Positions 6,238 to 9,243 of a stretch of 9,243 nt of DNA are shown in pieces. The DNA comes from JBJFGR01 sp051892875 (lineage in GTDB: Bacteria > Pseudomonadota > Gammaproteobacteria > Enterobacterales > Succinivibrionaceae). Each line of letters opens with the position of its first letter. The first letter of the stretch is position 1. The stretch is taken from the NCBI GenBank assembly GCA_051892875.1, contig JBJFGR010000099.1, positions 1 through 9,243 on the forward strand, given 5' to 3'. Made by a program: the position numbers and the translations under genes. The notes under the pieces are model-generated. The model made no database searches, was not told where the DNA came from, and saw only the letters and a list, made by a program, of their open reading frames with translations.

Positions 6238-7647
6238 ATGAGTAAAAGTCATTCTAGCGTTTTAACCAATATGCTGAATTCTCAAAAAAGAACCAGCATA
6301 TTTGAAGAAATTTCTTTAGTATTTGCTCTTAGTATTCCAGCAATCATTGCTCAACTATCGACAATTATAATGAATTATATTGATTCATCAATGGTTGGCT
6401 CTCTTGGAGCAAATGCCCCAGCTTCCATTGGTTTAATAGCACCTAGCATGTGGCTCACAATGAGTATGGCTATAGCTATAAACCATGGTTTTACTGTACA
6501 AGTTGCTCAACAAATCGGAGCAAATGCTATAAAAAAAGCTCATTCAATAATAAAATTAGGTTTTATTATAAATATCTGCACAAGTTTATTATTGTTAATT
6601 ATAGGTGTATTAATCCATAGAGAACTTCCTATTATCTTAGGTGGTAATAAAGATATTATAAGAGAAGCATCAATATACTTTTTAATATTTGCTTTAGGAC
6701 TTCCTATTTCTTCTCTTAATCATTTAGTTAATGGATTTATTCAAAGTAGTGGAAATATGAAACACCCTAGCATGATTAATATAATTATGTGTTGCTTGGA
6801 TGTTCTTTTTAACTTTATGCTTATTTATCCGTCAAGAACAATTTCAACACCCTTTGGAGATTTCTTTATTGTAGGAGCTAACATGGGTGTTTGCGGAGCT
6901 GCATTAGCAACTGTTCTAGCCTTTTTATGTGGATTGTTAATGTCTATTTTTGTATTATTAAAAAAATGTCAACAACTACATTTTTGGAAAACTGCAGAAC
7001 ATGTATCCAAAATTCATTATATTCGTGACGCTTTTAAAATTTCATACCCTATCGGTTTAGATCATATTCTTATGTGTGGGGCTATGATAGTCTCAATCAC
7101 AATTGTTGCCCCTCTTGGCACCATATCTATAGCGGCACATTCTTTTGCAATAACAGCTGAAAGCTTTTGTTATATGGTAGGTTTTGGTATTGCAACAGCT
7201 GCAACTACTATTATCGGACAAACGATTGGTGCTAAAAGAAAAAAATTAGCAGTAAGATTTGCATGGATTTCTACAGTTCTTGGTATATTTATAATGTCAA
7301 TTACTGGTATTATAATGTATATAATAGCCCCTCAAATTATGGCATTACTATCACCAGTTCCTGAAATTCAAAAACTCGGTACTGAAGTATTACGTATTGA
7401 AGCATATGCAGAACCACTATATGGAGCTGCTATAGTGATTGTAGGAGCTTTAAGAGGAGCCGGAGACACACTAATACCAAGTTTTATTAATTGTTTTAGT
7501 ATTTGGTGCATAAGATTACCATTGTCTTTATTTCTTGTTGATGAATACGGTCTACATGGAATCTGGATTGCTATGTGTGTAGAATTATGTGCAAGGGGTA
7601 TCTTCTTTATTATTCGTTTATCTAAACAAAAATGGCTAAAAATATAA
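6238..7647 (+). CDS. MATE family multidrug/metabolite efflux pump
   Basis: This is an inner-membrane antiporter of the multidrug and toxic compound extrusion family, driven by sodium or protons. The 469-aa product is of normal length with about 12 hydrophobic segments in two similar halves. MNYIDSSMVGSLG (45-57) in the first half corresponds to the region after GLDHILM (273-279) in the second. GFIQSSGNMKHP (166-177) and GALRGAGDT (403-411) are the matching loop motifs typical of the family. The ATG at 6238 follows the DUF3737 stop with no gap and no clear ribosome binding site of its own, so translation is probably coupled. The C-S lyase follows 10 bases later. The substrate cannot be read from the sequence; the operon suggests a compound linked to cysteine or thioether metabolism. 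NorM-like and DinF-like subtypes cannot be separated by eye. Confidence 0.92.
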   Translation: MSKSHSSVLTNMLNSQKRTSIFEEISLVFALSIPAIIAQLSTIIMNYIDSSMVGSLGANAPASIGLIAPSMWLTMSMAIAINHGFTVQVAQQIGANAIKKAHSIIKLGFIINICTSLLLLIIGVLIHRELPIILGGNKDIIREASIYFLIFALGLPISSLNHLVNGFIQSSGNMKHPSMINIIMCCLDVLFNFMLIYPSRTISTPFGDFFIVGANMGVCGAALATVLAFLCGLLMSIFVLLKKCQQLHFWKTAEHVSKIHYIRDAFKISYPIGLDHILMCGAMIVSITIVAPLGTISIAAHSFAITAESFCYMVGFGIATAATTIIGQTIGAKRKKLAVRFAWISTVLGIFIMSITGIIMYIIAPQIMALLSPVPEIQKLGTEVLRIEAYAEPLYGAAIVIVGALRGAGDTLIPSFINCFSIWCIRLPLSLFLVDEYGLHGIWIAMCVELCARGIFFIIRLSKQKWLKI

Positions 7648-7657
7648 GGAATATAAA

Positions 7658-8842
7658 ATGTACAATTTTGATGAAATTATTGATAGAAATAATACAAACT
7701 CACTAAAATGGAATATAAAACCTAATGAACTACCTATGTGGGTAGCTGATATGGATTTCAAAACTGCTCCTGAAATAACTGAAGCTATTATCAAAAGAGC
7801 TCAGCATGGTATTTTTGGTTACTCAATCATCCCAAAAGAATGGAACCAATCTATAGTAAATTGGTGGCATAAATACCATAACTTTGATATTGATCCTAAT
7901 TCATTAGTTTTTTGCACAGGGGTTGTTCCTGCGTTATCAAGTATTATCAGAAAACTCACCACACCAGCTGAAAAAGTTTTAATACAAACCCCTGTTTATA
8001 ATATTTTCTTTAACTCGATAATAAATAATGGTCGTTTTGTGGTTGAAAATAAACTATTCTATAATGGAGAAAATTTCGATGTAAATTTTTATGATTTAGA
8101 AAAAAAACTTGCCGACCCTCAAACATCTCTAATGATTTTATGTAATCCTCACAACCCTATTGGAAAAATTTGGGATAAAGAAACTTTAGCCGAAATCGGA
8201 GAACTTTGTAAAAAACATAATGTAATTGTAGTTTCTGATGAAATTCATTGCGACTTAACTGATCCAAATGAAGAATACATACCTTTTGCATCAGTTAATG
8301 AAACTTGTGCCAACAATTCAATAACTTGTATCGCCCCATCTAAAACTTTTAATATTGCTGGATTACACTCAGCTGCTATTTTTTCAAAAAATGATTTATT
8401 ACGTTATAAAGTTACACGTGGACTAAATACTGATGAAGTGGCAGAACCAAATGCTTTTGCTATAGATGCTACAATTGCAGCTTATACTTATGGCAGACCT
8501 TGGTTAACAGAATTGCGTTCCTATATATATAACAATAAACTCATTGTTCGTGATTTTATTGAAAAAGAAATTCCTCAATTAAAACTTGTTCCTAATAATG
8601 CTACATACTTATTGTGGCTAGATTGCTCAAAATTTACATATAACTCAACTGAATTAGCTACTTTTATAAGAAAAAACACAGGACTATGGTTAAGTGCAGG
8701 TAATCAATATGGAGGAACTGGGAAAACATTTTTAAGATTAAACATTGCTTGTCCAAAAGAAAGACTATTAGATGGATTATCAAGATTAAAAAGAGGTATC
8801 GAAGAGTATGGGGATAAATACTCCCTAGTAATTGACATGTAA
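7658..8842 (+). CDS. MalY/PatB-type PLP-dependent cysteine-S-conjugate beta-lyase
   Basis: This cytoplasmic fold-type I PLP enzyme is expected to cleave C-S bonds of cystathionine or other cysteine conjugates by beta-elimination, giving pyruvate, ammonia and a thiol. The 394-aa product matches the MalY/PatB family throughout: LPMWVADMDFKTAP (25-38), GIFGYS (51-56), CNPHNPIGK (162-170), SDEIHCDL (193-200), the Schiff-base lysine K229 in PSKTFNIAG and the carboxylate-binding arginine R360 in FLRLNIACP. The GYxxxP and NAxxWL-like segments are also intact. The ATG at 7658 has AAGGA with a 7-base spacer, and this site overlaps the MATE stop. It is the last gene of the operon. E. coli MalY also represses the maltose regulator MalT; nothing here speaks to that. 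Cystathionine beta-lyase, Cys-conjugate lyase and a true aminotransferase cannot be separated by eye, so I give no gene symbol. Confidence 0.92.
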   Translation: MYNFDEIIDRNNTNSLKWNIKPNELPMWVADMDFKTAPEITEAIIKRAQHGIFGYSIIPKEWNQSIVNWWHKYHNFDIDPNSLVFCTGVVPALSSIIRKLTTPAEKVLIQTPVYNIFFNSIINNGRFVVENKLFYNGENFDVNFYDLEKKLADPQTSLMILCNPHNPIGKIWDKETLAEIGELCKKHNVIVVSDEIHCDLTDPNEEYIPFASVNETCANNSITCIAPSKTFNIAGLHSAAIFSKNDLLRYKVTRGLNTDEVAEPNAFAIDATIAAYTYGRPWLTELRSYIYNNKLIVRDFIEKEIPQLKLVPNNATYLLWLDCSKFTYNSTELATFIRKNTGLWLSAGNQYGGTGKTFLRLNIACPKERLLDGLSRLKRGIEEYGDKYSLVIDM

Positions 8843-8884
8843 GTCATTAAAAGTACCGACTCAATCATATTTATCGTGAATATA

Positions 8885-8935
8885 TACTGAATTTCGCAAC
8901 AACTATAAAAAATATAGCGAAAAAGGAATTCAGTA
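8885..8935 (+). repeat. Nested imperfect hairpin
   Basis: TACTGAATT (8885-8893) pairs with AATTCAGTA (8927-8935). Inside it TCGC (8894-8897) pairs with GCGA (8917-8920), and TATA (8904-8907) pairs with TATA (8913-8916) around an A5 loop. Six-base bulges lie on alternate sides (8898-8903 and 8921-8926). No T run follows, so it is not a terminator. Pairing of all three blocks in order suggests a folded RNA or an element end. Confidence 0.6.
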
Positions 8936-8979
8936 CAACGTTACTATAATGTTTATCAAGTATAAATCGAAAGCATGAA

Positions 8980-9000
8980 TAGGTGCATATAAAACACCTA
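8980..9000 (+). repeat. Small hairpin TAGGTG/CACCTA
   Basis: TAGGTG (8980-8985) pairs perfectly with CACCTA (8995-9000) around a 9-base loop. It has no U tract and no nearby gene start. It adds to the series of hairpins in this stretch. Confidence 0.45.
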
Positions 9001-9056
9001 AAACTACTTTATAGGGAATGTATGTTTAGTTTATGGGGTACTGAATAGTTACTAAC

Positions 9057-9088
9057 TCAAGTTTCCCACTTAATTTAATGGGACTTGA
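9057..9088 (+). repeat. Bulged 10-bp hairpin
   Basis: TCAAGT (9057-9062) plus CCCA (9065-9068) pair with TGGG (9079-9082) plus ACTTGA (9083-9088), leaving a 2-base TT bulge and a 10-base loop. It is followed by TTAACC rather than a T run. Its place just ahead of the terminator-like stem at 9104 resembles the layout of IS200/IS605 right ends. Confidence 0.55.
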
Positions 9089-9103
9089 TTAACCAATCTT
9101 TAA

Positions 9104-9126
9104 TCCTAGCGGTTTAGGAGTTTTTT
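9104..9126 (+). terminator. Candidate intrinsic terminator ending the operon
   Basis: TCCTA (9104-9108) pairs with TAGGA (9115-9119). A G-U pair inside the stem closes a 4-base loop, and G plus six T follow (9121-9126). The stem is short, but stem and T run are well placed for Rho-independent termination of rightward transcripts, about 280 bases past the lyase stop. The AATCC...TTTAGGAGT form also recalls the terminal hairpin of IS605-type elements. Confidence 0.5.
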
Positions 9127-9131
9127 AAAAA

Positions 9132-9236
9132 CTTGCATTGACAAATATCTCTTTTTTAATTCCCATAACGAAGTTCCTAACATACGTTATTTGTTGGGTA
9201 AACCAACTGCAGATCATTTTATATGTTATATGCAAG
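9132..9236. repeat. Separated 7-bp inverted repeat with internal hairpins
   Basis: CTTGCAT (9132-9138) is the exact inverse of ATGCAAG (9230-9236). Between them lie ATAACG/CGTTAT (9165-9170 with 9185-9190) and GTTGG/CCAAC (9193-9197 with 9203-9207, 5-base loop). A consensus -35, TTGACA (9138-9143), overlaps the left arm but has no matching -10 at normal spacing. The meaning is unclear because the window ends here. Confidence 0.35.
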
Positions 9237-9243
9237 ATTTAAT

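Larger units (their letters stand above)
8843..9243. other. Gene-free, hairpin-rich stretch after the operon
   Basis: About 400 bases hold no convincing coding sequence; the longest frames are about 30 codons and lack start signals. The stretch contains a nested hairpin (8885-8935), a small hairpin (8980-9000), a bulged hairpin (9057-9088), a terminator-like stem with T run (9104-9126) and inverted repeats near the right edge. It may be a structured 3' untranslated region, a small RNA or a decayed insertion-element end. Confidence 0.6.

Noticed and set aside
8851..8949. Short plus-strand frame after the lyase, about 32 codons
   Set aside because: It has no start codon with a ribosome binding site, overlaps the nested hairpin and does not resemble TnpB, TnpA or any family I know.
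8945..8950. Perfect TATAAT on the plus strand
   Set aside because: No -35 element exists at 16 to 18 bases and no gene follows within the window; such hexamers are expected by chance in A/T-rich DNA.
9138..9169. Promoter based on consensus TTGACA
   Set aside because: The hexamer 17 bases downstream is TCCCAT, and the best -10-like CATAAC needs a 20-base spacer, so I do not call it.
9171..9190. Resemblance to FRT, lox or dif recombination sites
   Set aside because: Only about 10 bases match one half of such sites, and the second arm and core are missing.
1..9243. CRISPR array, tRNA, rRNA, tmRNA or SRP RNA
   Set aside because: No regularly spaced repeats, no tRNA-like cloverleaf with a T-loop sequence, and no conserved rRNA, tmRNA or SRP motifs were seen on either strand.

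Overview
The window looks like chromosomal DNA of an A+T-rich gammaproteobacterium with a lipid-A outer membrane. AspC, DapB and FklB read like their enterobacterial counterparts almost end to end. An LpxM-type acyltransferase shows that the cell makes lipid A. The strong A/T bias together with this gene content would fit Succinivibrionaceae (order Aeromonadales) or a similar host-associated lineage, but that placement is inference.

Layout. Positions 1-5083 are read leftward (minus strand). In transcription order they hold a small unrecognised membrane protein (4853-5083), fklB, dapB, an unrecognised anchored protein with an Asn tract (2567-3226), lpxM and aspC. fklB and dapB form a two-gene unit, 11 bases apart. 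The unit has a convincing sigma70-type promoter upstream of fklB and a clear intrinsic terminator after dapB. That terminator lies directly against the ribosome binding site of the 219-aa gene. aspC appears to have its own promoter or promoters just past lpxM.

Positions 5315-8842 are read rightward and form a tight three-gene operon from one promoter: a DUF3737 beta-helix-like protein, a MATE-family efflux pump and a MalY/PatB-type PLP C-S lyase. The genes are separated by 0 and 10 bases. A working idea is that the lyase cleaves cysteine or cystathionine-type thioethers, the pump exports a substrate or product, and the DUF3737 protein has an unknown accessory role. The set looks like a portable accessory module beside housekeeping genes.

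Positions 8843-9243 hold no convincing gene. They contain a series of hairpins ending in a terminator-like stem and T run at 9104-9126. This is either a structured 3' untranslated region of the operon or a remnant of an IS200/IS605-type right end (omega-RNA-like). The last 110 bases contain further inverted repeats and run off the window.

The observations most worth following up are the DUF3737-MATE-lyase operon, the structured block after it, the terminator set against the start of the 219-aa gene, and the possible frameshift in the small membrane gene.
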